From: Tritrichomonas musculus | Lineage: Eukaryota; Parabasalia; Tritrichomonadida; Tritrichomonadidae | Reading direction: 5' to 3' | NCBI GenBank assembly: GCA_039105265.1 | Contig: JAPFFF010000019.1 | Location: 744,001-808,000, forward strand | DNA length: 64,000 nucleotides | Shown here: piece after piece, positions 20,225 to 30,577 of the stretch | How the letters are laid out: each line of letters begins with the position of its first letter | Numbering within the stretch: the stretch's first letter is position 1 | Notes under the pieces: generated by a model | The model's database searches: none | What the model saw: the letters and a program-made list of their open reading frames with translations, nothing else | What the model was told of the DNA's origin: nothing | Program-made: the position numbers and the translations under genes

Positions 20225-20845
20225 CAGGTTGGTCAGAAACCTATTTAGCATTACCAAAAAAAAAATAGAATAAAAAGAATTCAATTTTTATTTACTCCTA
20301 TTCGATGTAATCACCATAATCATCGATGACCTTTTGAAGACGGATCAACCATTCGTCAAAAACTTTTTGAAGTTCACTTTTTGAAATTGAGTCAAATTTT
20401 TCCTCAATCCAACAAAGAAGCTCATCAACTGAGTCAAACATTTTGCCAATCAACTGATTTTTCAGCAATCCTAATAGATAAAAAACGCATGGCGATAAAT
20501 CAGGTGAATAGGGCGGGTGGGGAGGCATAAACATTCCATGAGATTGGATAAACTCCTGTACAATTTTAGATGTACGCACAGGAGAATTATCCATGTGGAG
20601 GATGAATCTTTGTTTGTGTTTTTTTGCTTTGCAACGCATTCATTTAATGCAATTTTTTAAGAATCCTTTCAATAAAGTAAGACGAATTGAACCGTTGGCC
20701 AGATTTCATTTCATATATTACCTGAAGACCGTTAGGATTCAAAAAAATGGTTACCATAATTTGGGGATCATTTGGCACATTTTTGGCTGTTTCTGGCGGT
20801 TTTTCTCCTTCAGGAAGCCAGATGATTCCACCTGGAGTCATGTAA
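20225..20845 (-). pseudogene. mariner (Tc1/mariner, DD34D type) transposase remnant
   Basis: A minus-strand mariner fragment. The C-terminal 113 residues (20298-20639) carry the second catalytic Asp in FILHMDNSPVRTSKIV and the diagnostic PHPPYSPDLSP segment, but the third catalytic Asp (SPSD in mariners) reads Val here (SPCVFYLL), so the enzyme is dead. The preceding segment (20644-20841: GIIWLPEGEKPPE, PQIMVTIFLNPNG) is in a different frame, so there is at least one frameshift near 20640. The first catalytic Asp and the N-terminal HTH are missing or unrecognisable. One terminal repeat survives, TA then CAGGTTGGTCAGAAACC at 20225; no partner is found near 20,850-20,900, so the 5' half was lost. 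It sits inside virus-like fossil A. Confidence 0.85.
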
Positions 20846-22668
20846 AAAATTCACTGAAGGATATTTGTTTTTGTATTTAATAGAAAAAAATGATACTATA
20901 AAAAGCATTTAGATACGGTTGTAGTTGGTCCAAAAACATTCTTTATTTTCGGCCGATGCTACTTATTCTCTTTAATTGAAGATATTATAAATGATCCATG
21001 TGTCAACGGAATACTTTTGAACACAACGTGGCATGTTCTAACAAATGACATGACTTCAATACCTACATTATCATTTCAAAATGTAGGTTTCTCAGTTGAA
21101 TTTCAATTTGGTCTCAGTGAAGATGAAACCATCTACTCTGATTTTTTCACACATTTTTAGAATGTATATTTATTTTATTTGCCAAGTTATAAACACAATA
21201 CAGAATCAGATCAGAGTCCTACCTTAAAAACATCGATAGACTCCCAAGAAATGCAGCAAATAATATGTTTTCGTCACTTTTTGGTGAGTTTGGGTACAGG
21301 TCTTTTTTCTGCAAAAGTTGAAAAACTTGTCTTATGCACAAGCTCAAAAGTTTACAAAGAGTTAAAAGCAGTTTATGAAGCTTCATGGAGTGGATTGTCA
21401 GATGAATCATGTGGATCATTAAAGGAATCTTTGAATAGAGCAGGTAGTATATTTGAAAATGAGAAGAATATAAAAATAGATATAAATTTTTTAATGAAAA
21501 AGAGTTATAGACTTTACTCAAAAGCTATCGACGACCAAAAAATCCATATGATGAGAATTTGTCATGATATTTATCAACATTCAAGAGGAGAATGCTTGAA
21601 TGTTGAAAATGGGTTTTGAATGTTGATAAATAAGTATTGAAAATGGGTTTTCTAATTAAATTTTGTAGTGCTTCATCCTATAGAAGACTAGTAAAATTAT
21701 CTAATAACAAATTACAACCTGGTACATCTATAGATAGTCATTTTGATAAAAAAAAAAAAATTACAAATAATTGAGAAAAATCTCATATGTCCTAAAGAAC
21801 TTTTTTTCAATGGAATTTCAATATGATTTGGGAACCTCATTTTCAATTATATCATGAGAAAATAGTGGAGCACACCCTAATTTTTTAGAATTTAAAAGTA
21901 AAGCATATGATATATATGATTTGGATTCGGAGTACGGCAATGAACAATTAAAAATAATATCCAAAAATATATCTGAAATAGCATTTAATAGCAATTTAGA
22001 AATATTAGATGTTTGCAATTATTCTTAAAATCACCCATCCTTTATAAACATTGCTATTCTTTAACCAAAAGGTCCAATTTTATGCCAGAACTTGTAGAGG
22101 CAGGAAAAATTAATACTAGAACTAAAAAAGCTCATAAGATTAGAAAAAATAAGCAAAAGCGTCAACAGCAAAACAATCAAAATGCAACAAGCCAGGTTTT
22201 GATTAATTCGAATACATCAACTCAAGCATCTATTACTTTTACTACATTAATCCAGCGTTGGCCCCTAAGTGCTACACCATATTTAATAATGACTCTGTAA
22301 CCAAAGCACTCAAACTCAAAGGAGTCTCCCTCAAGAAAAACAATTTTACAAGTGATGATTACAAGGATATCATCGACAATGGTGGTGTGAAGGTTGGGAA
22401 AAATATCAATCTTCAAATGTCGCGCAATAACAAAATCCATAGCAAAATCAGTGAGATGTCCATGAGCAAGATTACGGTAAACAAGAATTGAAATCAGGGG
22501 ACTACATTATGATTTAAATACAGCTAACGTGGATTCGTTGATGATACCAGTTATGATACCCACTGTCATACGATTTATTTTTGAAGTTATCGCTGTTTCC
22601 CCAGTGAGTATCTTCAATTTATTATCAGCGTTATCAATAAATACCTCATCCCCAATGGAATAGCAAGG

Positions 22669-23852
22669 TTAAGGTTGAGGACTCCTCATGCTACAATTAT
22701 TGGCTTCATCGATTCTCACGCAAATACCAACATACTCCTTCCAGGTACCAGTGGTACAAATGAAATCAGTGGTGTCAGTTTCAGTGCTAGATACCCAGTT
22801 CGAATCCTCACGATGATAAACCTTACAGGTCATATATACTGGAGCTCCAATAATGAAATCGGTGATGGTTTTAACCGATGACTCGATTGGGGAGTAGTGG
22901 GTGATGGTTGTGTTGGATGTACCATACATTACACTCTTATATTTTGCTAAATATGCTGGTACCATGAAGCATCTTGAATAAATTTGTCTAGCATCTAATA
23001 ATTCCTGAGTAGTTGTCCAAGAATTGTCAACCATTGGGACACTATATGTAAGTGGTCTTAATGATGTTAAATCAACAATTTCTTCATAATACACTGAATA
23101 TTGGAAATAATCAAAATATATAGTTCTTTGATATAATAATATTACAATGTTATGGGATTTCCATCTGTATCATAGAATAATATCTTTATTTCATTTCTTT
23201 CAGCATGATTACCTGCTATGTATTCCAGTTTAATTACATTATTTATAATTTTTAGATAATGAATTGATATATCCGCACCCTCCGTAAATGTACCGCAATC
23301 AATGGCACATTTTTTTATTAGCAGTTCATCTGTAATAACATTCGACTTCAAAGCATATTTCCCATCAGCCACATCCTTGGTCTCATACTTATCTAATTCA
23401 TATGCGAGCTCATCTTCATCAACGAACTTCTCATCAGCCTGGGTACTAGTATAATATGGTGTCAAGTCAACTGGTGCTGGGATATCTTCAATGAGTGCAT
23501 ACTTGGTCATATCTGGCAAGTCCTGAGTCTTCACATATGGTTCCAAAGCTGTACTCAATGAATCACTGGTAACGATGTTCTCGGGGACCTCAGGTATTTC
23601 AGTAGATAGTGAACAGTTTTTGGCAATGTAATCACGTAATTCCCCAATGACACTCTCCACATCTTCACTACTGGCATACGATTTCAAGTCCTGAGATAGT
23701 GCATACTTCAGCATCTCCGTATTGAAATCCTCGGTTTTCACATAATCGAATAACTGAGTTTGCAAAGCATATGACTCAAGGTCCTGGACTAATGCATATT
23801 TTTCGAGCTGCTCCATTATATTACTCGTAATGAGTTCCTTGATTTGCTCCAT
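22669..23852 (-). other. fibre-like gene region of virus-like fossil A
   Basis: A minus-strand coding region belonging to fossil A. Its N-terminal part is a coiled-coil or beta-repeat stem with repeated YALxQDLxSYA-type units about 20 residues long (LEKYALVQDLESYA, LKYALSQDLKSYA, MTKYALIEDI), resembling phage and adenovirus-like fibre shafts. The distal part is Thr/Ser/Tyr-rich, as in receptor-binding heads. A fibre or host-attachment role is inferred from this layout only. Confidence 0.45.
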
Positions 23853-24662
23853 ATTGGGACAAGTTAAATTTTAATCATTGGACCTATTGGGATGGCACAT
23901 ACATGCATACTTTTTAATGTATTCAATCAGTAACTCGTCGATAGTGGCCGCTTTTATTGAAAATCCACTCTGTTCTATACTAAACATTTTCTATAAAATA
24001 AAGGTATGATTACCAGTAATGATAATAAAATCCAGGACCCCAATGAGAAACCCATCGAACAGCCTTTCGAGGAGGAGGAGGGTGATTCGGAATCCCAATC
24101 AATATCAAATATATTCCCAGAAATCGGATATACTCGTACAGATAGGATTGATCAGGATATGGACATGCTGAGCACAAAAGGTATTCTCCCCGATCACATC
24201 ATTAAGGTACTACCCAAATACTATCGCATTGCTGATAACCCTGAATGTGCACCACGTAAACTTGACAATTTTAGAATAATTCAATTAAATATAATTTCTT
24301 TCTTGTAAACGTCATGGAATAATTCAATAAAATATACAAAAGTAAAATAATATACAGTTGTTCCACTTTTGTAACGGAAAAATCCACTTTCGTAACAGAA
24401 AATGTAACCACCAAAATTTTCAAAATTTATTATCACCTAACTTTTTGATTTTTTATCCACTTTCGTAACAGAATTTTCCACTTTCGTAACAGAAAATTTT
24501 ATTATTTAATTATCTTTGTTTTTAATGAGTTTTTACATTTTTAATATAATGCAAATAATTGTAGAAAACACAGTAGTTATTGGGAACAACATTTTATTTG
24601 AAATTATAGATGAAGATAATTATTGCAAATATCTTGCTAAAAAAAGAATTTTTGTTATTTTA

Positions 24663-24764
24663 CAGGCTGCGCATTTCAAATCGGCCCTTTTACAGTTTCA
24701 AATCGGCCCTTTTTTTTCTTGTGAAATATTTCAATTGTTATTTGGTCCTAAAAAGTTAACTGAT
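24663..24764 (+). repeat. left terminal inverted repeat of the 5.3-kb transposon
   Basis: 102 bp identical to the reverse complement of 29862-29963. It contains two minus-oriented copies of the GGGCCGATTTGAAA motif. Confidence 0.9.
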
Positions 24765-25065
24765 GATATGATCCGTTGGAAAGATATCTTAGAATATTTG
24801 AAAGGGTAAAATCTTATTTTTGTTTTGATATATCTTTTTTGAAAATTTAAATTTTATATTTTTTTCGTATTTTTTACCATTGATTAACACCATAATTTAT
24901 AAAAAATTATAAAAGAAAAGTTTAAAAAAAATTTGAAATTATGATATTTTTTAAGGTATCAAATAAAATAAAAACAATTTTATTAATATATTTGATGAGG
25001 TATCTATATAAGTTATTTAGTATTTTTTTAACTCAAATTTTGATTTTCTCGAAAAACCGTTATTT

Positions 25066-25105
25066 GGGCCGATTTGAAACTGCAAATTTTGGGCCGATTT
25101 GAAAC
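25066..25105 (+). repeat. left subterminal GGGCCGATTTGAAAC pair
   Basis: Two direct copies of GGGCCGATTTGAAACTGC at 25066 and 25091, just ahead of the USP-like gene. Likely transposase-binding or promoter sites; the same motif recurs at the right end. Confidence 0.7.
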
Positions 25106-25183
25106 TGCAAGTTAGTAACGATGGGAAATGGTCAAATTTACACCATAAAACTTTTAAATTTTATAAAACTATTTTACAAATAA

Positions 25184-27082
25184 ATGTCAGAACGAAGGAA
25201 CCCCGAATTACTCAAACAACGATTAGATACTATAGAACAAGCAAATTTAGATATAGATTATCATGTTTTCAGAGGAATTAATAATCCCGACAACAAATGC
25301 TATGCGATATCTTTACTACAATTACTTTTTCACTGTCCAGATTTTATTGATTATATTTCATCTCACCCATTAACCAATATAAATGAAAAATTACTCAAAG
25401 ATATATATGATACATTTTATTCAAATAAGTCAAATAGTATTTCAATTAATAATTTTTTTAAAGAATGGAAAGGATGGGAAGGATCAAAAGTCTTACCTGA
25501 TGGAGTTCAAGATATTAACGAGTTTTTTTTATATTTCATGAATTCAATATCTGATGATTTACGATCTTTGTTTATTTTTAAAGCATATGAATCAAATGAT
25601 AATGTCAATGATTATATTTTTTTACGCATTAATTTATCCAGTTTTATTCATGATATTCGATCATTAATTATTAATGAAACAACAATTACAAGTCATATTG
25701 AATCGCATCCAAAAAATTTATTCATACAATTAGATCGCGCAAAAGGAACTCAGATTTTAAATCCAGATTTTGTTACAATAAATTCTACAATTGTTTTCAA
25801 GGATTTTTATTATAAATTTATTGGTGTTTCAGTTTTTGAACCTTTTGAACATTATCATTCAATAATTAAAATTTCAGAACATTATTTTGATTTTGATGAT
25901 AAATTAGTTAGTCCCTTATTTTTAGATAATTTTTCAGTTTCACCTTCTTCATATACTAGGTGTTTGGATTGTTCACAATCTGCAAATAGAAGCTCAATTC
26001 TTTTTTTATATACTTTAAGTAATATAGATGATTTATCGATAATTCAACTATCTCCAATTATGCAAAATTTGATGTCAAATCACCCACAACAGACAAATAT
26101 TTTACACTTTCATGAAGTTGATGGAAATGAAAAATATGTTGAAATTTCAAATAAAGATTTAGTTCGCAAAAAAATAATTCTTTCAAGTATGCCAGAAATT
26201 GATTTTTTTGGAACAATGAAGTTTAATACCGAAGGAATACCTAATAGAATAATTGAACCAATTGAAGCAAATCGTTTTCAGAAACTACGTCAAATTTTTC
26301 AATGGATTTCACAAATATTCAGACATTTCAAGCAGTTTGATTCAGGAAAGATTAATTCTTATCTTATATTAAATCAGTTAGGACACAGTGATGATGATGA
26401 TATAGAATTTATTCGAGTTCAAGGATTCATATTATATGATATAATCACAAATGCATTATTGCCCAAAGATAATTTAGATTTTGATGATGTTAAAGCAGCT
26501 TTACAAGAAATAAAAGATGCATATGAAGCCAAATATAATGATGTTATTGTGTTTGAACAAGCTTATGAAGCTACCTTTGCAGACATAATTGACGAAGAAG
26601 AAACATATAGAACCAGAAGTACCGATGAAGATTACTCATTCATATCAAATAATCTACCACCAAGAATGGAATGTGTGAGCAGTACTGAATATGCTACTAT
26701 ATATCATACTACAACAGAAGAACTTCAAAAGGTCGACTTTGTCTTTTCAAATGATGAAAATGGTCAAATTCCAATTGAAACAAATTCTATTGATAGCAAT
26801 AATGATGATGATGATGACGACAGTAATGATGATGAACTTAATGAATGCACAGATGATAATCAGTTTTTTTTACTAAATTATAATTGGCGAGAGAGAGTAG
26901 AAATATTGGAAGCAAAAAATATTCTCGAGCAAATCCGTAAAAAAGTTATTCAAAGAAAAAGCAATAAGCCACCAAGTGAACAAACAAAATCAGGTTTAAA
27001 AAGAGCAATTAAATATGAATTCATGAGAGATTGGGAAAAGAATAAAAACGAATACAGACAAAGCAGTCGTTTTGCAAAATAA
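25184..27082 (+). CDS. USP-like (peptidase C19 / UCH-fold) protein encoded by the transposon
   Basis: A 632-residue protein. Residues about 29-290 carry the landmarks of ubiquitin-specific proteases in order: a Cys box FRGINNPDNKCYAISLLQLL with candidate nucleophile C39 (compare GLxNxGNTCYMNSxLQ), the VQDINEFFLYFMN segment (109-120; compare QQDAxEFLxxLL), LFIQLDRAKG (179-188; compare LxxxLxRF), and a His box FEHYHSIIKISEHYFDFDDKL with candidate H223 and acidic D238/D239 (compare GHYxxYxxxxxxWYxFDDxxV). A CLDCSQ pair follows at about 262. The domain is compact, near the lower limit for USPs. The C-terminal half is acidic (poly-Asp at about 545) then basic (KKVIQRKSNKPP). It ends in a stop 75 codons before the transposase frame and in the same phase. 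Cleavage of ubiquitin or a ubiquitin-like protein is inference. Confidence 0.65.
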   Translation: MSERRNPELLKQRLDTIEQANLDIDYHVFRGINNPDNKCYAISLLQLLFHCPDFIDYISSHPLTNINEKLLKDIYDTFYSNKSNSISINNFFKEWKGWEGSKVLPDGVQDINEFFLYFMNSISDDLRSLFIFKAYESNDNVNDYIFLRINLSSFIHDIRSLIINETTITSHIESHPKNLFIQLDRAKGTQILNPDFVTINSTIVFKDFYYKFIGVSVFEPFEHYHSIIKISEHYFDFDDKLVSPLFLDNFSVSPSSYTRCLDCSQSANRSSILFLYTLSNIDDLSIIQLSPIMQNLMSNHPQQTNILHFHEVDGNEKYVEISNKDLVRKKIILSSMPEIDFFGTMKFNTEGIPNRIIEPIEANRFQKLRQIFQWISQIFRHFKQFDSGKINSYLILNQLGHSDDDDIEFIRVQGFILYDIITNALLPKDNLDFDDVKAALQEIKDAYEAKYNDVIVFEQAYEATFADIIDEEETYRTRSTDEDYSFISNNLPPRMECVSSTEYATIYHTTTEELQKVDFVFSNDENGQIPIETNSIDSNNDDDDDDSNDDELNECTDDNQFFLLNYNWRERVEILEAKNILEQIRKKVIQRKSNKPPSEQTKSGLKRAIKYEFMRDWEKNKNEYRQSSRFAK

Positions 27083-27157
27083 TGGATTGAACACAATGTA
27101 AATAATCCAAAACCTCTTTCACTTGTTTTATATTATAACAAAATAATATAATCATAG

Positions 27158-28336
27158 AATAAAAATAAGAATGAAAATGAAAAGAAGTCTCCATATTACA
27201 CATTATCAGTTATCACAATTAAACATTGGTTACAAAAAGAAAAAGGAAAAAAAGCAAAGAAAGTGCCAGATGAAGATTCAGAACAAGAACAAGAACAAGA
27301 ACGTGAAGATGAGCAAGAGCAAGAACAAATACCAATGGAAGATCAAAAGACAAAGACCTGGGGTGGGAAAAGAAATTTTAAATTAAATGATGATGTTCTT
27401 CTTTGCTTAATATGCTTGGTTTTGGATTTTCCAATTTTTTCAGCCTCCTCATTTGTCAAATTTTTGAATTCAGAATATGGTCCATGTTGCGCAAATAATA
27501 TTAAGAAAAGAACAGTTCAAAATGCTTTACATTGCTTGAAATTCACTGTCAAAAAAGCTTATTTTTGTCCGCCAGCAAGAAACTCTATCGGTTTCAGAAT
27601 ATATAGAATAGCTTGGGCGATGTTTTTGGATGAGATATCTAATAAAGAAGATGTTTTAATAGGATTTATAGATGAGGCTGGTGTAACTGTAAATGAAGGT
27701 TCAAAGTATGGTCGTTCATATCTTGGTGTAACTCCTATGATTAACAGTCCACTTTCATCATGTAAAGTTTCTGTTTTGTCATGTGTTTTCCCAGGTTTTA
27801 GAGTCTTGTATAGATTCTATGGAAGATCAATTCTTGGAAAAGATTATGCTGCATTCCTTCACGATGCTGCAAGTTTTCTACGAATTCATATATGTTCATC
27901 AAAGGCTCAAATAGTTTTAATTGAAGATAACTGTAAAATACATCGAACAAAGGAAGTAGAAAATGTAATTGATAGACTAAAATTAGGAGTTTTGCCAGAT
28001 GTTCCTTATAGTCCTGCACTTAACGGCGTCGTTGAAGGATACTTTGGTTTTGTGAAGATGAAACACACAGAAGTATTTTCTGACGAAGCTTATGAAAACG
28101 CATTTTGTGATGACCAATTTATACGTGAAAGTTGGATTAACATATCTGATTCTTTATTTACAGTAGAAAAAACGAAATCATTATATGCCGAATGGAAGGC
28201 ACGACTAGCTGAATGTGTAATGGGAATTCCGATGGTACCTCATCACATCGAAGCTTCAATACATCAAACAAGTGTAAGGAGGCTGAAATCTGTTCCTGTA
28301 TTTCGCAATCACAAAGAAACACAATACAAACCCTAA
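27158..28336 (+). CDS. DD35E transposase (IS630/Tc1/mariner superfamily)
   Basis: From the Met at 27263 the protein is 357 residues, but the same frame is open back to 27158 and upstream codons read sensibly (SPYYTLSVITIKHWLQKEK), so the ATG may not be the original start. After an Asp/Glu/Gln-rich linker, residues 41-100 form a helix-turn-helix-like region, then the DDE domain: D137 (IGFIDEAGV), D222 (IVLIEDNCKIHRTKEV) and E258 (VPYSPALNGVVEGYFGFVK), with 35 residues between D222 and E258. All three catalytic residues are present. It cuts and pastes DNA at TA sites, in agreement with the flanking TA. The frame is the same as the USP-like gene; three in-frame stops (27080, 27149 and 27155) separate the two. 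Confidence 0.85.
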   Translation, partial: NKNKNENEKKSPYYTLSVITIKHWLQKEKGKKAKKVPDEDSEQEQEQEREDEQEQEQIPMEDQKTKTWGGKRNFKLNDDVLLCLICLVLDFPIFSASSFVKFLNSEYGPCCANNIKKRTVQNALHCLKFTVKKAYFCPPARNSIGFRIYRIAWAMFLDEISNKEDVLIGFIDEAGVTVNEGSKYGRSYLGVTPMINSPLSSCKVSVLSCVFPGFRVLYRFYGRSILGKDYAAFLHDAASFLRIHICSSKAQIVLIEDNCKIHRTKEVENVIDRLKLGVLPDVPYSPALNGVVEGYFGFVKMKHTEVFSDEAYENAFCDDQFIRESWINISDSLFTVEKTKSLYAEWKARLAECVMGIPMVPHHIEASIHQTSVRRLKSVPVFRNHKETQYKP

Positions 28337-28378
28337 CTACTCATACATTTAATCACATTTTATTCATTTCTTTTATTT

Positions 28379-28535
28379 ACTTTTATATTTTTTTCTTTTT
28401 CTTTTTCTTTTTCTTTTTATTTTTTTCTTCTTTTTCTATTTTTTTTTTTTTTTTTTTTTCTTCTTTTTTTCTCCTTTTACTTTTACTTTTTACTATCTTT
28501 TTATTATTTTTTTTCTTTTTCTTTTTCTTTTTTTG
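28379..28535 (+). repeat. polypyrimidine (TTTTTC)n tract
   Basis: Long run of T with interspersed C, repeating TTTTTC and TTTTCT, directly after the transposase gene. A microsatellite; the open frame across it is not coding. Confidence 0.85.
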
Positions 28536-29158
28536 GTACATCTAGATTTTAACAAATAATGAATTATTGTTGCATTACAGCATTCTTTTACTTAGATTTA
28601 AGTACATTCCAAAAGACATTTTTTAATTAAAATTCTAATCCAATTATAATGATTTGTCCATTAGAAAAATCATCTACATCATTAATAAATATCTTTTCAT
28701 CAATTTATATCTATCTTTTTACATTTTTTTTACTAAACATACTTACAAGAAAATTATTTCAATTTTCATTGTATTTATTGGTCTTTTTTTGACATTATGA
28801 AGAACAATAGCTAAGCCTAACTGATTATACATGTAAAGATTATAATTATGCTTATTTTTACTTTTTTATCAACTCATTTTATTATCAGAATATGTATTTA
28901 CATAAATGTAAAATAGTTTTTAAATAAAATCTGCAAAAAACTAATTATACAGTACTCAATCTAATATAATTAACCATGGTAATCGTCAAAAAAATTATAA
29001 AAATATCTGATATAATATCATTCATTACAAATCACTAGTTTTTTTATCATATTAATCTTTTATTCTCAGAAAATTCATTTTAGATGTATATAAAGTTCAA
29101 ACAAGGAAGATAATACAGTTTAAAGCCTCAAATAAGGTGCAGAAATAATACGTTATTT

Positions 29159-29839
29159 GGGCCGATTTGAAAGTGCAAATGGGCCGATTTGAAACTGCAA
29201 TTTTGAGAAATCTCCAAAAAATGTAACCACAAAGGGCCGATTTGAAACTACATTTATTAAGTGTCATAAAATCGGTGATATGATAGATAATAAATGAATA
29301 TCTTGAATTTAAAATTATTTATATAAAAGATCATAAATAATATATAATTATTAATTAATTAATTATATATATTTAAATATACTCTTCTTGTATTTCAAGG
29401 AAATCTAACAAAAAAGGTGAATTAAAAATAACAAGGTCAATAAAATCTAAAAAGGTGAAAGCTTGATCGTCTCATCATATTTTAAGTATACAATAATAAC
29501 TATTGAAAATTGGAATCAATTAAAGAAAAAATAATATCGATCTCATATTACTATATAGATAATAATTTTATAAAATACAAAACGAAATATCATTTATGAT
29601 ATTACTTTTCTTGTTACATATATCTGTAATAGGCGAAAAAAGCAGTTATAGGTGAAAAAGGCAAAAAAAAGGGCCTATTTGAAACTGCATAGCATTCAAA
29701 AAAAATCAAAATCATTTTAACGTGCATAACTGTCGCTATTTGGTCGAAAAAACTACTCCTATCGTTTTTTGGGCCGATTTGAAACTGTAAATGGGCCGAT
29801 TTGAAACAGAAATATCCGTTATTTGGGCCGATTTGAAAC
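29159..29839 (+). repeat. right subterminal GGGCCGATTTGAAAC array
   Basis: Seven copies on the plus strand at about 29159, 29181, 29234, 29671 (GGGCCTATTTGAAAC), 29771, 29793 and 29825; two more lie in the TIR at 29917 and 29939. Orientation at this end is all one way, as in subterminal transposase-binding arrays. Confidence 0.85.
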
Positions 29840-29861
29840 TGTATATCCGTTAATTTTGATG

Positions 29862-29963
29862 ATCAGTTAACTTTTTAGGACCAAATAACAATTGAAATAT
29901 TTCACAAGAAAAAAAAGGGCCGATTTGAAACTGTAAAAGGGCCGATTTGAAATGCGCAGCCTG
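29862..29963 (-). repeat. right terminal inverted repeat of the 5.3-kb transposon
   Basis: Perfect reverse complement of the left end, followed by TA at 29964-29965. Confidence 0.9.
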
Positions 29964-30577
29964 TAAAAGCTTAAAATTCCATTACAAATGTATTTTATTT
30001 CATCATAATAATGCAATACTGATTTTTTATTTGCTTTGTCTGAAATTATAATCTAATTTTTTCTTGAATTCCATCCTTTTTTTAAATTTTCCTGTTTAAT
30101 ATTCATTTATATTTATAGTACAATTATAAAAACATGATTTTCTTCTAAAAAAAGAGTTTTGAGTAAATCCAAAATTATTATTAATAACTTAATAAACCTC
30201 TTTATAAATATCATTTCTTGATTAAACTTCTCTTTATGAAAGAATTTCGATAAAAAAAGAAATGCAAAATGAAAAATATGAATTTTAAAAAAATCATAAA
30301 AAAAATTCTGTTACGAAAGTGGAAAATTCTGTTACGAAAGTGGATAAAAAATCAAAAAGTAAGGTGATAACTAATTTTGAAAATTTTGGTGGTTACATTT
30401 TCTGTTACGAAAGTGGATTTTTCCGTTACAAAAGTGGAACAACTGTAAAAAATGAATATTAAAAATTCAAATGATATAGGATCTGAAAAATCAAAATATT
30501 TGGTTTGAATTATGGTAATGATGATGTTTTCCATTTATATATTTTGTAATTTGATTAAAAAGGTATAAAAAGTGAGA

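Larger units (their letters stand above)
19505..24300. mobile_element. virus-like fossil, Maverick/Polinton-type, broken (copy A)
   Basis: A degraded element with parts on both strands. Plus strand: a region with a P-loop (GSGKS-type) and superfamily-2 helicase-like segments (FIVIVPTVNMAEEL, VIITTYEMV) at roughly 19,600-20,220, then further unassigned coding remnants to about 22,500. Minus strand: a fibre-like gene region (about 22,670-23,850). Plus strand: an acidic protein remnant near 24,006-24,270. The same helicase-like part recurs in copy B near the end of the window, so this is a repeated family. Family assignment to Mavericks/Polintons is by gene style and by the abundance of these elements in trichomonads; no polymerase, integrase or capsid gene was recognised. 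It is clearly broken, with of the order of ten or more breaks, and it contains a mariner remnant. It appears old relative to the transposons next to it. Confidence 0.5.
24663..29963 (+). mobile_element. 5.3-kb Tc1/mariner-superfamily transposon carrying a USP-like gene and a transposase
   Basis: The ends CAGGCTGCGCATTTCAAATC (24663) and the reverse complement ending at 29963 are perfect 102-bp inverted repeats (24663-24764 and 29862-29963) flanked by TA on both sides. The inserted site is a palindromic TTTTAAAA-like sequence within the outer MITE. Two coding regions follow on the plus strand: a USP-like protein (25184-27082) and a DD35E transposase (27263-28336). At 5.3 kb it is far longer than ordinary Tc1/mariner elements (1.3-2.5 kb). 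Identical TIRs suggest recent insertion. The subterminal regions carry an array of GGGCCGATTTGAAAC motifs. A C/T-rich tract (28379-28535) follows the transposase. Confidence 0.9.
24355..30445. mobile_element. outer TA-flanked element with 140-bp terminal inverted repeats (entered by the 5.3-kb transposon)
   Basis: Left end CAGTTGTTCCACTTTTGTAA at 24355 and its reverse complement ending at 30445 are flanked by TA. The inverted repeats span 24355-24494 and 30306-30445 and match at 137 of 140 positions. Each contains three to four copies of a CCACTTTCGTAACAGAA motif (one CCACTTTTGTAACGGAA). Removing the inner transposon leaves only about 790 bp with no coding sequence, so this is a non-autonomous Tc1/mariner-like MITE with long TIRs. 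The inner element lies between its two arms (24355-24662 and 29964-30445). Confidence 0.85.

Noticed and set aside
24516-24809. 97-codon frame crossing the left end of the 5.3-kb transposon
   Set aside because: It spans the junction of two elements and reads through a terminal inverted repeat; not a gene.
27171-27386. 71-codon Lys-rich frame
   Set aside because: It is a shadow of the transposase linker in a neighbouring frame.
28213-28545. 110-codon open frame ending in a Phe/Leu-rich run
   Set aside because: It overlaps the transposase 3' end in another frame and its second half is the (TTTTTC)n microsatellite.
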